From Methylotenera sp. (lineage in GTDB: Bacteria > Pseudomonadota > Gammaproteobacteria > Burkholderiales > Methylophilaceae), in assembly GCA_013141495.1 (NCBI GenBank), contig JABFQV010000002.1, forward strand, positions 1 through 64,000: a stretch of 64,000 bases of DNA, written 5' to 3'. Positions 11,452 to 18,975 of this stretch are shown here, piece after piece. Numbering within the stretch: position 1 is the first letter of the stretch; the number at the start of each line of letters is the position of its first letter. Position numbers and translations under genes: made by a program. The notes under the pieces were generated by a model. That model ran no database searches and had not been told where the DNA came from. It saw only the letters and a program-made list of their open reading frames with translations.

Positions 11452-11527
11452 TCCTCGATAGCTCAGTTGGTAGAGCAACGGACTGTTAATCCGTGTGTCC
11501 CTGGTTCGAGCCCAGGTCGAGGAGCCA
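11452..11527 (+). tRNA. tRNA-Asn (anticodon GTT)
   Basis: The 76-nt cloverleaf has acceptor arms TCCTCGA/TCGAGGA, a D arm in GCTCAGTTGGTAGAGC, an anticodon stem ACGGA/TCCGT around loop CTGTTAA, and a T arm with GGTTCGAGCC. The anticodon GTT reads Asn codons, and the 3' CCA is encoded. It has its own promoter and terminator. Confidence 0.97.
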
Positions 11528-11534
11528 AGAATTT

Positions 11535-11563
11535 AAGCCCTGCAGCGATGCGGGGCTTTTTCT
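11535..11563 (+). terminator. Intrinsic terminator of tRNA-Asn
   Basis: AAGCCCTGCA pairs with TGCGGGGCTT around a GCGA loop (one G-T wobble), followed by a T-run. Confidence 0.88.
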
Positions 11564-11681
11564 ATTGTACTGTTGAATTGAAGTGTTCTTATGCGCATCA
11601 AAATAGACAGGGATTTGTACGTAATACCTTCAGCGAGGCTTGATCTCGGTAGGTTTCAACTAAATGTAAGGAGCAATACCC

Positions 11682-12218
11682 GTGACCAACGCACAACGCA
11701 GAGCACTCAATCGCATGGCTGAAATGAATTCACCAAGTAACGAGAGTAAGCCTGAGCCCACGCACAGCAACGCATTCTGTCCGCATGAGGCTGGCGCGTA
11801 TTATCTTGTAACAGTGGGGACTGTCAGCAAGATTATCCAGCGATTAACCATGGAAATGGAGCCTCCCGTTCACACCTACGCCATCACCACTATTCATTTT
11901 GAACAAGATCCCGATACTGGCAGGTGGGTCTGGTTTGATGGTAAGGAGAAGCTATCCCCGCGCAAAAACCAGGATAGTTGGCGTATTGGCAATAAGAAGT
12001 TATATGACACACGCGAAAGCGCCGAGGCTGAACTTCAGCACTTGATGGCTAAAAATGGGGACCGGGTGACCAAAGTGCATGACCTGCCAGATGATTTGAC
12101 TAAACTGAAAAAGATTCGTAGTGCCCACCATCCAGACCGCAATAACCCCGATTCTGACCATGATCTCTACCAGGCGGTTATCGAGAAAATTGACAGGATG
12201 CGTGCGGTAAGTGTGTGA
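11682..12218 (+). CDS. Hypothetical protein with a C-terminal J-domain-like HPD segment
   Basis: A 178-aa protein of unknown function. It starts at GTG 11682 with AAGGAG a suitable distance upstream. The N-terminal two thirds match nothing I recognise; it contains an FCPHEAG segment and a region rich in Asp, Trp and Lys. The C-terminus reads TKLKKIRSAHHPDRNNPDSDHDLYQ, which looks like helix II, the HPD loop and helix III of a DnaJ J-domain, the part that activates Hsp70. Helix I of a normal J-domain is not evident and the protein ends soon after helix III. It may be a specialised DnaK co-chaperone or only a resemblance. No partner gene is adjacent. Confidence 0.65.
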   Translation: MTNAQRRALNRMAEMNSPSNESKPEPTHSNAFCPHEAGAYYLVTVGTVSKIIQRLTMEMEPPVHTYAITTIHFEQDPDTGRWVWFDGKEKLSPRKNQDSWRIGNKKLYDTRESAEAELQHLMAKNGDRVTKVHDLPDDLTKLKKIRSAHHPDRNNPDSDHDLYQAVIEKIDRMRAVSV

Positions 12219-12346
12219 GCCACAGCGTAGTTCATTAGCAGACAATCAAAAGCTGCGGTTTCATAGATGTAGATGGCAAAGCGGAGTGGGATGCCACAAA
12301 GTAGGTAACAAGCTGGGTTGATGCATTGTTTGTAGGCTAGTAACGC

Positions 12347-12352
12347 TATAAT
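12347..12352 (+). promoter_or_regulatory. Candidate -10 box placing transcription at or near the oxygenase start codon
   Basis: A perfect TATAAT ends 6 nt before the ATG at 12359, and no Shine-Dalgarno sequence is visible. The -35 region is poor (TTGTTT with a 15-nt spacer). A leaderless or near-leaderless mRNA is possible. Confidence 0.4.
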
Positions 12353-12358
12353 GGCGTG

Positions 12359-13009
12359 ATGTTATCTCAATACATTGCACATGATCTTGAACATCAGTTA
12401 ACTCAAATTGCAGAGCATGGTTTTTGTGTGATGGATAACTTTATCACCCAAGCTACGGTTTTAGCTTTAGCTAACGAAATTAGCTCACTGGATAGTGCCT
12501 CTCAAATGCATGAGGCAGGCACAGGGCAAACGCAAATTACGATTAACAAGCAGTTGCGCGGGGATTCTATTTATTGGCTCAATGAAGCTAATTCAAGCGT
12601 AGCGCAGAAGATTTACTTAGCTCAAATGGAGTTGTTACGAATAGCGTTAAATCAGCACTTATATTTAGGTTTATTTGCGCTGGAAAGCCATTTGGCGCTA
12701 TATCAGGCTGGTACGGGTTATGGAAAGCACCTTGATCAATTTCACAAAAATAACACTCGGTCTAGCGACCAAGCTGTGCGTAAAATCAGCTGCATTTTAT
12801 ATTTAAACCAAAATTGGACTGAAGCGAATGGTGGCTATTTGCGGCTTTATCACAATCAAGCTAGCGAAACTACAGATGCACCATACGTTGATATAGCACC
12901 ATTAGGGGGCCGATTGGTTTTATTTCTATCCGATACTTTTTACCATGAAGTATTACTCACAAATAAAGCAAGAGCGAGTCTGACAGGTTGGTTTTTAACA
13001 CGCCAGTAG
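12359..13009 (+). CDS. 2OG-Fe(II) oxygenase family protein
   Basis: A 216-aa dioxygenase-like protein of the 2-oxoglutarate/Fe(II) superfamily, close in layout to SM-20/prolyl-4-hydroxylase-type proteins. The iron ligands are recognisable as HxD in GKHLDQF and a distal His in FYHEV, with the 2OG-binding Arg in the following RASLTGWF. The product and substrate (a protein side chain or a small molecule) cannot be told. The ORF track begins at GTG 12356. The next codon, ATG 12359, is the better start and sits just downstream of a TATAAT. It is flanked by the J-motif gene and, convergently, the protease gene. Confidence 0.85.
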   Translation: MLSQYIAHDLEHQLTQIAEHGFCVMDNFITQATVLALANEISSLDSASQMHEAGTGQTQITINKQLRGDSIYWLNEANSSVAQKIYLAQMELLRIALNQHLYLGLFALESHLALYQAGTGYGKHLDQFHKNNTRSSDQAVRKISCILYLNQNWTEANGGYLRLYHNQASETTDAPYVDIAPLGGRLVLFLSDTFYHEVLLTNKARASLTGWFLTRQ

Positions 13010-13132
13010 CAATTAAACCAAGTGCTGGAAGCGCTTGCCCTTAATTTTTTCCGGGGTGAGGTACACGCTCTATTTGTATTTATTCTTTAAAAAGCAGCTA
13101 GCTTCCACACCCTCTATTGCCTTGGCTCTAAT

Positions 13133-14143
13133 CTAACATTCAAAGTTGCAACTCAGCATTTTATTAAATTCCACTGCCAGGGCTTGATCAATCTTTGCGA
13201 TTGCTATGTTGGCGTTATCTAAGCCTTCTTTGTCACCTTGCGACTGTGCAATTGCACCCAGCCTGAATAGTGAATCCGTATTATTGGCATCAAATGTGAT
13301 AGATTTCTCGTAAGCCTTTTTGGCTTCATCCAGTTGATGCAGGTTTTCATTAGCAACGCCTAGCTCATACCACGCCTCTGTATTTTTCGGGTCTATTCTG
13401 ATCCAGTTCTGTGCCACTTGCGCGAGTTTTGGCCAGTCTTTACCCAGCTCTGGAATCGCCACCTGCATAAAAAATGGTTTGTTATTGTCTTCTTCTTCCC
13501 AGAATGCTTTGCCAGTAATAGGAAACTTTGTTTCAACTGGTAGTTTTTCTAAGTCTGCAAGCCATTCGATGGGCAGTGAATAAAAATAGGCCGGGCGACC
13601 TGGCGTTTTAAAGGTGTTGATACCAAGTAATTTACCTTCAAGATCAAAAATGCCACTACCGCTAGCACCCATTAAAAACTTAGCACTACTTCTAATGACT
13701 TTCCCGCCTTCAAATTCGTATGTGGACTTCACCATGCCAGCCGAGGTTAGCGGGGCGGGAACGCCGTTAGAATGACCGATGGCGAGGACTTCTTGACCGC
13801 GTTTGATATTGTTGCCTTTGCCGATAGGTGCCGGCTCAAACGGTAGGTTGTAAGTAGAAACCAAACATAAATCATGCCATCTATCCGCTTGCACCGAGGT
13901 GATTTCATAAGAATCTTCACCGCGAGAAACCCATGGCTCTTTGGTACTACGGAATATATGGCAGTTGGTAATGACTTTATTTTTAGCTACCACCACACCT
14001 GAGCCATAAGCTAGGCCACCGCTATTGTTGTAACCCCTTATCATCACTACTGATTGTAAAGATTTTAGTATTTTTGCTTGGTCTAATGCTAAAGCCGGCT
14101 GAATGTAGCTTAATAATGCTACGAGTAAAGTGAATCCACGCAT
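13133..14143 (-). CDS. Secreted trypsin-like serine protease with C-terminal TPR repeats
   Basis: A 336-aa exported protein. The ORF-track start at 14155 is a TTG; the ATG at 14143 has GGAG upstream and opens a signal peptide (MRGFTLLVALLSYIQPALA). A chymotrypsin-fold domain follows with the catalytic triad visible: His in VITNCHIF, Asp in HDLCLVS and Ser in MGASGSGIFD. From about residue 220 the sequence is helical with at least two TPR-like units (NTEAWYELGVANENLHQLDEAKKAYEKS-type). No PDZ domain is seen, which separates it from DegP. The role is probably periplasmic proteolysis of bound partners; the target is unknown. Confidence 0.83.
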   Translation of the reverse strand: MRGFTLLVALLSYIQPALALDQAKILKSLQSVVMIRGYNNSGGLAYGSGVVVAKNKVITNCHIFRSTKEPWVSRGEDSYEITSVQADRWHDLCLVSTYNLPFEPAPIGKGNNIKRGQEVLAIGHSNGVPAPLTSAGMVKSTYEFEGGKVIRSSAKFLMGASGSGIFDLEGKLLGINTFKTPGRPAYFYSLPIEWLADLEKLPVETKFPITGKAFWEEEDNNKPFFMQVAIPELGKDWPKLAQVAQNWIRIDPKNTEAWYELGVANENLHQLDEAKKAYEKSITFDANNTDSLFRLGAIAQSQGDKEGLDNANIAIAKIDQALAVEFNKMLSCNFEC

Positions 14144-14368
14144 CGCGATCTCCAATGTTAGTCATTATTTTTTTAATCAAGTATCGTTTTTAAAAACGGC
14201 GCTATGCAAGGCAGCGTTTAATAGATAACGTGATATTCACTCAATGACTATGAACCAATGGCAAAGTTCTAGTGATTAAATATTTCTTATTTTTAACATT
14301 AAGATTAGTTAGCGATAGAACGCCAATAAGCTGTTAAAATTTAACGTTAATTTACAACAAAGCACAAC

Positions 14369-16402
14369 GTGTTCGTCACTTTTCCAAATAGTAAATATCA
14401 GTTGCACCAGCCTTTTCCACCGGCGGGCGATCAGCCGCAAGCGATAGACAAGCTGACGCAGGGGATTAACGACGGTTTGAAGTTTCAAACGTTGCTGGGC
14501 GTGACCGGCTCTGGTAAAACTTACACCATGGCTAATGTCATTGCGCGCACGGGTCGCCCTGCCATTGTGATGGCGCCTAACAAAACGTTGGCCGCGCAGT
14601 TGTATAGTGAGTTCAGGGAGTTTTTCCCTAACAACTCGGTAGAGTATTTCGTGAGTTATTATGATTACTATCAGCCTGAAGCCTATGTGCCCTCGCGTGA
14701 TTTATTTATTGAAAAAGACTCAAGCATCAATGAGCATATCGAACAAATGCGGCTTTCGGCTACCAAAGCGCTGCTAGAGCGCGAAGACAGCATTATTGTC
14801 GCTACCGTTTCTGCTATTTACGGTATTGGTGACCCAAGTGATTACCATGGCATGGTGCTACACGTGCAGCAAGGCGATAAAATCGAACAGCGCGACATGA
14901 TTACGCGCTTGGTAGGGATGCAATACGACCGCAACGATTTTGATTTTTCACGCGGGGCGTTTAGAGTGCGCGGCGATGTGATTGATGTGTTTCCTGCTGA
15001 AAATAATGAAACCGCAGTGCGCATCTCGATGTTTGATGATGAAATTGAATCGATCACCTTATTTGATCCGCTCACTGGGCAGATTTTTAATAAAATTCCG
15101 CGCTACACGGTTTACCCGTCAAGCCACTATGTCACGCCGCGTGAAACCACGATTAAAGCGATGGAGAAAATCAAACATGAGTTGAAAGGCCGTGTGGATT
15201 TTTACATTAAAACCGGCAAACTGGTTGAAGCCGCGCGTATTGAACAGCGCACACGTTTCGATCTTGAAATGCTCAACGAAATTGGCTTTTGCAAAGGCAT
15301 CGAAAATTACTCGCGACATTTATCAGGGCGCAACCCGGGGGACCCGCCGCCAACGCTGATTGATTACTTACCCGATAATGCGCTGATGATTATTGATGAA
15401 AGCCATGTCACCGTGCCACAAGTGGGCGGCATGTATAAAGGTGACCGTTCGCGTAAAGAAAACTTGGTGGATTACGGCTGGCGCCTGCCTTCAGCCTTGG
15501 ATAATCGACCACTGAAGTTTGAAGAGTTTGAACATATTATGCGTCAATGCGTGTTTGTGTCGGCGACGCCTGCGGAGTATGAAAAAACACATCAGCAACA
15601 AGTGGTAGAAATGATTGCGCGCCCAACAGGCTTGATTGACCCTGAAATTATCGTAAAACCAGCTGACACACAGGTAGATGATTTGCTAGGAGAAATTAAA
15701 AAGCGTGTGGACGTAGGTGAGCGCGTATTAGCCACCACGTTAACCAAACGTATGGCAGAAGACCTCACCGACTACTTAACTGAGCATGGTATTAAAGCGC
15801 GTTATTTACATAGTGATATCGATACTGTTGAGCGTGTTGAAATTATCCGGGATTTACGTTTAGGTGAGTTTAACGTTTTAGTCGGCATTAACTTATTGCG
15901 CGAAGGTTTGGATATTCCAGAAGTATCGCTGGTGGCGATATTAGATGCCGACAAAGAAGGATTTTTACGTTCAGAACGTAGTCTGATTCAAACATCAGGC
16001 CGCGCTGCACGCAACTTAAATGGCAAAGTGATTTTTTACGCCAATAAAATAACGCGCAGCATGAAAGCCGCCATGGATGAAACCGAGCGCAGGCGCGGTG
16101 TACAAATAGCGTTTAATACTGCAAACGGCATTACGCCCAAAGGCATCACCAAACGCATTAAAGATATGATTGATGGCGTTTACGATAAAGATGAACTGCA
16201 ACGCGAGCATAAAGCGTTAAAAGAACAAGCCAATTTTGAATCTTTAAGTGAAAAACAAATCGCCAAAGAAATGAAGCGCATAGAAAAAGCCATGCACGAT
16301 GCCGCTAAAAACCTGGAGTTTGAAAAAGCTGCCGATTTTAGAGATCAGCTCAAAAAGCTCAGAATAAGGTTTTATGGGGCGGAAATGCCAGACCTTGTTT
16401 AA
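14369..16402 (+). CDS. uvrB: UvrABC system protein B
   Basis: UvrB is the damage-verifying helicase-like subunit of nucleotide excision repair. It has 677 aa, the usual length. Walker A is GVTGSGKT (about 44-51), and the [11 protein letters not shown] beta-hairpin that inserts behind lesions is present. Helicase motifs continue through DESHVTVPQ and [14 protein letters not shown]. The C-terminal UVR motif that binds UvrC is in [19 protein letters not shown]. The start is GTG at 14369 without an obvious Shine-Dalgarno sequence, but the N-terminal spacing to GDQPQAI matches the family. No convincing LexA box was found in the 225-bp upstream gap. Confidence 0.97.
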   Translation: MFVTFPNSKYQLHQPFPPAGDQPQAIDKLTQGINDGLKFQTLLGVTGSGKTYTMANVIARTGRPAIVMAPNKTLAAQLYSEFREFFPNNSVEYFVSYYDYYQPEAYVPSRDLFIEKDSSINEHIEQMRLSATKALLEREDSIIVATVSAIYGIGDPSDYHGMVLHVQQGDKIEQRDMITRLVGMQYDRNDFDFSRGAFRVRGDVIDVFPAENNETAVRISMFDDEIESITLFDPLTGQIFNKIPRYTVYPSSHYVTPRETTIKAMEKIKHELKGRVDFYIKTGKLVEAARIEQRTRFDLEMLNEIGFCKGIENYSRHLSGRNPGDPPPTLIDYLPDNALMIIDESHVTVPQVGGMYKGDRSRKENLVDYGWRLPSALDNRPLKFEEFEHIMRQCVFVSATPAEYEKTHQQQVVEMIARPTGLIDPEIIVKPADTQVDDLLGEIKKRVDVGERVLATTLTKRMAEDLTDYLTEHGIKARYLHSDIDTVERVEIIRDLRLGEFNVLVGINLLREGLDIPEVSLVAILDADKEGFLRSERSLIQTSGRAARNLNGKVIFYANKITRSMKAAMDETERRRGVQIAFNTANGITPKGITKRIKDMIDGVYDKDELQREHKALKEQANFESLSEKQIAKEMKRIEKAMHDAAKNLEFEKAADFRDQLKKLRIRFYGAEMPDLV

Positions 16403-16531
16403 GTTTTAGTGGGGAGTATCATGTGCAAAATTAAAGTAGAACAGGTTTTTTAATATGAACGCCAACAAAAAGTTTGTGTCATAAAGTGTGTGAAAAAGCA
16501 GTATTTTTAACTTTAAAGTTAGGAGTTTTCA

Positions 16532-16858
16532 ATGAAAATCACTCAAATTGTAGCAATGGTAGCGTTAGCGTTAGGCTTTTCTCAAATGGCTTTAGCTGAC
16601 CACCATGGTGCAGATGGAAAGCGTTGTGCGCACAAGCCGGGCTTGCAAGCAATGGATGCGGACAATGACGGCACAATTAGCCGTGATGAGTTTACAGAGG
16701 CACACCAAAAAATGGCTGATGAAATGTTTACAAAGCTAGATACCAACAATGATGGCAACATCGACCAAGCCGAGCAAAAGGAGCGTAAAGGGATGATGGG
16801 TAAGCATTGTAAAATGCAAGGTCACAAAATGCATAAGATGGAAGATTCTACTAAATAG
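16532..16858 (+). CDS. Exported EF-hand calcium-binding protein
   Basis: A 108-aa protein with a clear Shine-Dalgarno sequence (AGGAG) and signal peptide (ITQIVAMVALALGFSQMALA). The mature part carries two canonical EF-hand loops, DADNDGTISRDEF and DTNNDGNIDQAEQ, so it should bind two Ca2+ ions in the periplasm. The tail is rich in His, Met, Lys and Cys (GKHCKMQGHKMHKM), which could bind copper or another soft metal. Similar small EF-hand proteins occur widely in methylotrophs and other proteobacteria without a fixed role. Downstream, 16859-17139 holds only the rpsF promoter region. Confidence 0.85.
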   Translation: MKITQIVAMVALALGFSQMALADHHGADGKRCAHKPGLQAMDADNDGTISRDEFTEAHQKMADEMFTKLDTNNDGNIDQAEQKERKGMMGKHCKMQGHKMHKMEDSTK

Positions 16859-16995
16859 TCAATAGGACGCCTCTAATAAGCGGCAGTGTGTCAGATTTAG
16901 CTTTATGTGCAGACTGTGATAGCCAAACCAGGTAGCGCATAAGGTTGCTTTTAAATACACCAAATGTGTGGCTGTTGTTAGATCTGCGATTTTAG

Positions 16996-17024
16996 TTGAT
17001 TAAAAACATGCTTTTGTCTATAAT
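16996..17024 (+). promoter_or_regulatory. Promoter of the rpsF operon
   Basis: TTGATT (16996-17001), a 17-nt spacer and a perfect TATAAT (17019-17024) give a strong sigma-70 promoter about 115 nt before rpsF. Confidence 0.85.
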
Positions 17025-17034
17025 CGCGCGCTTG

Positions 17035-17052
17035 CTTGGTAGCGTTACCAAG
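17035..17052 (+). promoter_or_regulatory. Hairpin in the rpsF 5' leader
   Basis: CTTGGTA (17035-17041) pairs perfectly with TACCAAG (17046-17052) around a GCGT loop, just downstream of the expected transcription start. Leaders of rpsF operons are known in other bacteria to bind the S6:S18 complex. Whether this hairpin is that element is untested, and I did not identify the full published motif. Confidence 0.45.
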
Positions 17053-17139
17053 TGAGTTTTTTTACCTTGTCACACCACAACCTATATAAGTATGTATTTT
17101 TACTAAAGAGTGGGTGGCTTTAATCCAAAAGGAGCGTAC

Positions 17140-17532
17140 ATGCGCCATTATGAAGTAGTATTTATCGTCCATCCGGACCAAAGCGAGCAAGTGCCTGCGA
17201 TGATTGAGCGTTACCGCGCGCTTGTAACTAGTGACGGCGGTGCAATGCATCGTTTAGAAGACTGGGGCCGTCGCCAACTGGCTTATCCGATCCAAAAAAT
17301 CCACAAAGCACATTATGTGTTAATGAACATTGAATGTAGCCAAGCTGTGTTAGAAGAATTAGAGCACGGCTTTAAGTTTAATGATGCAGTATTGCGTCAC
17401 TTAACCATGGCTACAAAAACTGCTGTGACTGCACCATCACCAATGATGAAAGAAGAAAAATCTAAATCAGTGTTGAGCAGAGATGCAGCACCTGCGCCAG
17501 TAGCTGCATCGGCAGAGGTTGCAGCAGCTTAA
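17140..17532 (+). CDS. rpsF: 30S ribosomal protein S6
   Basis: S6 binds 16S rRNA in the platform together with S18. The ATG at 17140 has AAAAGGAG upstream and opens [14 protein letters not shown], the standard S6 N-terminus; the ORF-track start at 17110 is ten codons too early. Family core motifs include [14 protein letters not shown]. The 130-aa protein ends in an Ala/Pro-rich tail, as many S6 proteins do. It heads the rpsF-priB-rpsR-rplI operon with a strong promoter and leader hairpin upstream and priB 18 bp downstream. Confidence 0.97.
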   Translation: MRHYEVVFIVHPDQSEQVPAMIERYRALVTSDGGAMHRLEDWGRRQLAYPIQKIHKAHYVLMNIECSQAVLEELEHGFKFNDAVLRHLTMATKTAVTAPSPMMKEEKSKSVLSRDAAPAPVAASAEVAAA

Positions 17533-17550
17533 GTTTTAGATTAAACCCAA

Positions 17551-17850
17551 GTGAATAAGCTGGAGTTGCAAGCTGAAGTTGTGCTGATTGAGCCGCTTCG
17601 CTACACGCCAGCTGGCATACCGTTGTTAAGTGTTGTTTTGCGCCATACTTCAGATCAAATAGAAGCTGGCATGAAGCGTAGGGTGGAATGTGAAGTAAAT
17701 GCGGTTGTGTTAGGTGACCAGATATTAGGAACCCCTGCATTGAAAGGCCTGAAAGTAGGCGCACATATTAGAGTGACTGGTTTTTTAGCCAAACGCAGCC
17801 TTAAAAGCACACAGTTGGTGATGCACATTAACCATATAGAGTTTATATAA
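17551..17850 (+). CDS. priB: Primosomal replication protein N (PriB)
   Basis: PriB is a small OB-fold ssDNA-binding protein, related to SSB, that helps PriA reload DnaB at stalled forks. The 99-aa product starts at GTG 17551 and has the expected beta-rich pattern (LELQAEVVLIEPLRYTPAG, then VNAVVLGDQI). Its position between rpsF and rpsR is the classic location and strengthens the call. Fittingly, dnaB lies a few genes downstream. Confidence 0.93.
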   Translation: MNKLELQAEVVLIEPLRYTPAGIPLLSVVLRHTSDQIEAGMKRRVECEVNAVVLGDQILGTPALKGLKVGAHIRVTGFLAKRSLKSTQLVMHINHIEFI

Positions 17851-17891
17851 GCGCAAGCTTGATATAAATTAAAAAATTTTAGGAGTTCAAG

Positions 17892-18125
17892 ATGGCAAGA
17901 GATATGTATAAACGCCGCCGTTACTGCCGTTTTTCAGCAGAAGGCATTAAAGAAGTAGATTACAAAGATGTGGATTTACTGAAAGATTTTATTTCAGAAA
18001 ATGCAAAAATTATCCCAGCACGTATGACGGGCACAAAAGCACGTTATCAACGTCAATTAACATCTGCGGTTAAACGCGCACGTTTCTTGGCTTTGTTACC
18101 ATACACTGACAAACATTCAGGCTAA
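17892..18125 (+). CDS. rpsR: 30S ribosomal protein S18
   Basis: S18 is a small platform protein that pairs with S6. The 77-aa sequence [18 protein letters not shown] and the later [32 protein letters not shown] are typical. The Shine-Dalgarno sequence is TAGGAG. The N-terminal CRF Cys marks the non-zinc-ribbon form. It lies 41 bp after priB and 10 bp before rplI. Confidence 0.97.
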   Translation: MARDMYKRRRYCRFSAEGIKEVDYKDVDLLKDFISENAKIIPARMTGTKARYQRQLTSAVKRARFLALLPYTDKHSG

Positions 18126-18135
18126 GGAGAATACT

Positions 18136-18585
18136 ATGCAAGTTATTTTATTAGAAAAAGTTGGTAATCTTGGTGCTTTGGGTGATGTGGTTAAAGTTAA
18201 AGATGGTTTCGGTCGTAACTTTTTGATTCCACAAGGTAAAGCTAAACGTGCAACTGAGGCTAACAAAGCTGAGTTTGCTGCACGTCGTGTAGAGTTAGAA
18301 AAACAACAGGCAGCTATTTTAGCGGCTGCACAAGCGCGTGGTGAAAAACTAGCTGGTTTTGTTGTTGCTGTTGCACAAAAAGCCGGTGTTGATGGTCGCT
18401 TGTTTGGTTCTGTGACTAATGGTGACATTGCTGATGCATTAGTAGCGCTTGGTCATGATGTGCCTAAAGCATTAGTTCGCTTGCCAAATGGTCCATTAAA
18501 AACAATTGGTGATCACGTGGTTTCAGTGGCATTACACCATGATGTTGTTGTAGATATTACAGTTTCAGTTTCTGCTGAAGCGTAA
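18136..18585 (+). CDS. rplI: 50S ribosomal protein L9
   Basis: L9 binds 23S rRNA near the L1 stalk and affects frame maintenance. The 149-aa sequence begins [32 protein letters not shown], the family signature. It then has the long connecting helix ([22 protein letters not shown]) and the C-terminal domain with [16 protein letters not shown]. It is the last gene of the ribosomal operon and is followed by a strong intrinsic terminator. Confidence 0.98.
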   Translation: MQVILLEKVGNLGALGDVVKVKDGFGRNFLIPQGKAKRATEANKAEFAARRVELEKQQAAILAAAQARGEKLAGFVVAVAQKAGVDGRLFGSVTNGDIADALVALGHDVPKALVRLPNGPLKTIGDHVVSVALHHDVVVDITVSVSAEA

Positions 18586-18642
18586 AAAATAAAGTATCGT
18601 TGCCATAAGTTGTTGCTTCGATACCTTTAATTAGCGTAACAA

Positions 18643-18681
18643 AAAAATAAAAAAGGCTGCTTCGGTAGCCTTTTTTATTTT
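18643..18681 (+). terminator. Intrinsic terminator after rplI
   Basis: An A-rich arm with AAGGCTGC pairs with GTAGCCTT around a TTCG tetraloop and is followed by TTTTTATTTT. This separates the ribosomal operon from the envelope cluster and dnaB. Confidence 0.92.
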
Positions 18682-18707
18682 GATTGAACGGTGTGGTGTT
18701 ATCTTTT

Positions 18708-18852
18708 AAAGATCTTTGCAAAAGTACTAATTGTGGATGAAGTGCAAGGCGCACGGAACACAGCGGCCGAGATAGTACGCGGTGTACAGCGATGATGCGA
18801 GTACCACGCAACGCAGCAATTCGCTGCAAGTAGTACTTTTGCAAAGGTCTTT
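18708..18852. mobile_element. MITE-like element with 22-bp terminal inverted repeats
   Basis: AAAGATCTTTGCAAAAGTAC- (18708-18729) and the reverse complement at 18831-18852 match at 21 of 22 positions. They enclose about 100 bp of GC-richer sequence with no credible gene. The GACCTTTGCA end resembles, from memory, the ends of IS5-type elements, so this is probably a non-autonomous derivative. A clear target duplication is not visible because the flanks are T- and A-rich. The region 18853-18975 beyond it holds only AT-rich upstream sequence of the lipoprotein gene. Confidence 0.75.
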
Positions 18853-18975
18853 TTTTAATCTTAAACCAAAAGTGCGAAATATCTGTTTGCCAGCGACGTG
18901 AGCTTTAAGCGCGTTACATTTTTTTACAATTAAGCTACAATTCATCAAAATAAACAAAAATATAAAGGTATTCTG

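Noticed and set aside
14325-14360. Possible LexA box before uvrB (CTGTTAAAATTTAACG)
   Set aside because: The left half matches CTGT but the right half lacks ACAG, so it does not meet the usual box.
16421-16453. 10-codon ORF after uvrB with GGGGAG upstream (MCKIKVEQVF)
   Set aside because: It has a good Shine-Dalgarno sequence but is too short to support without expression data.
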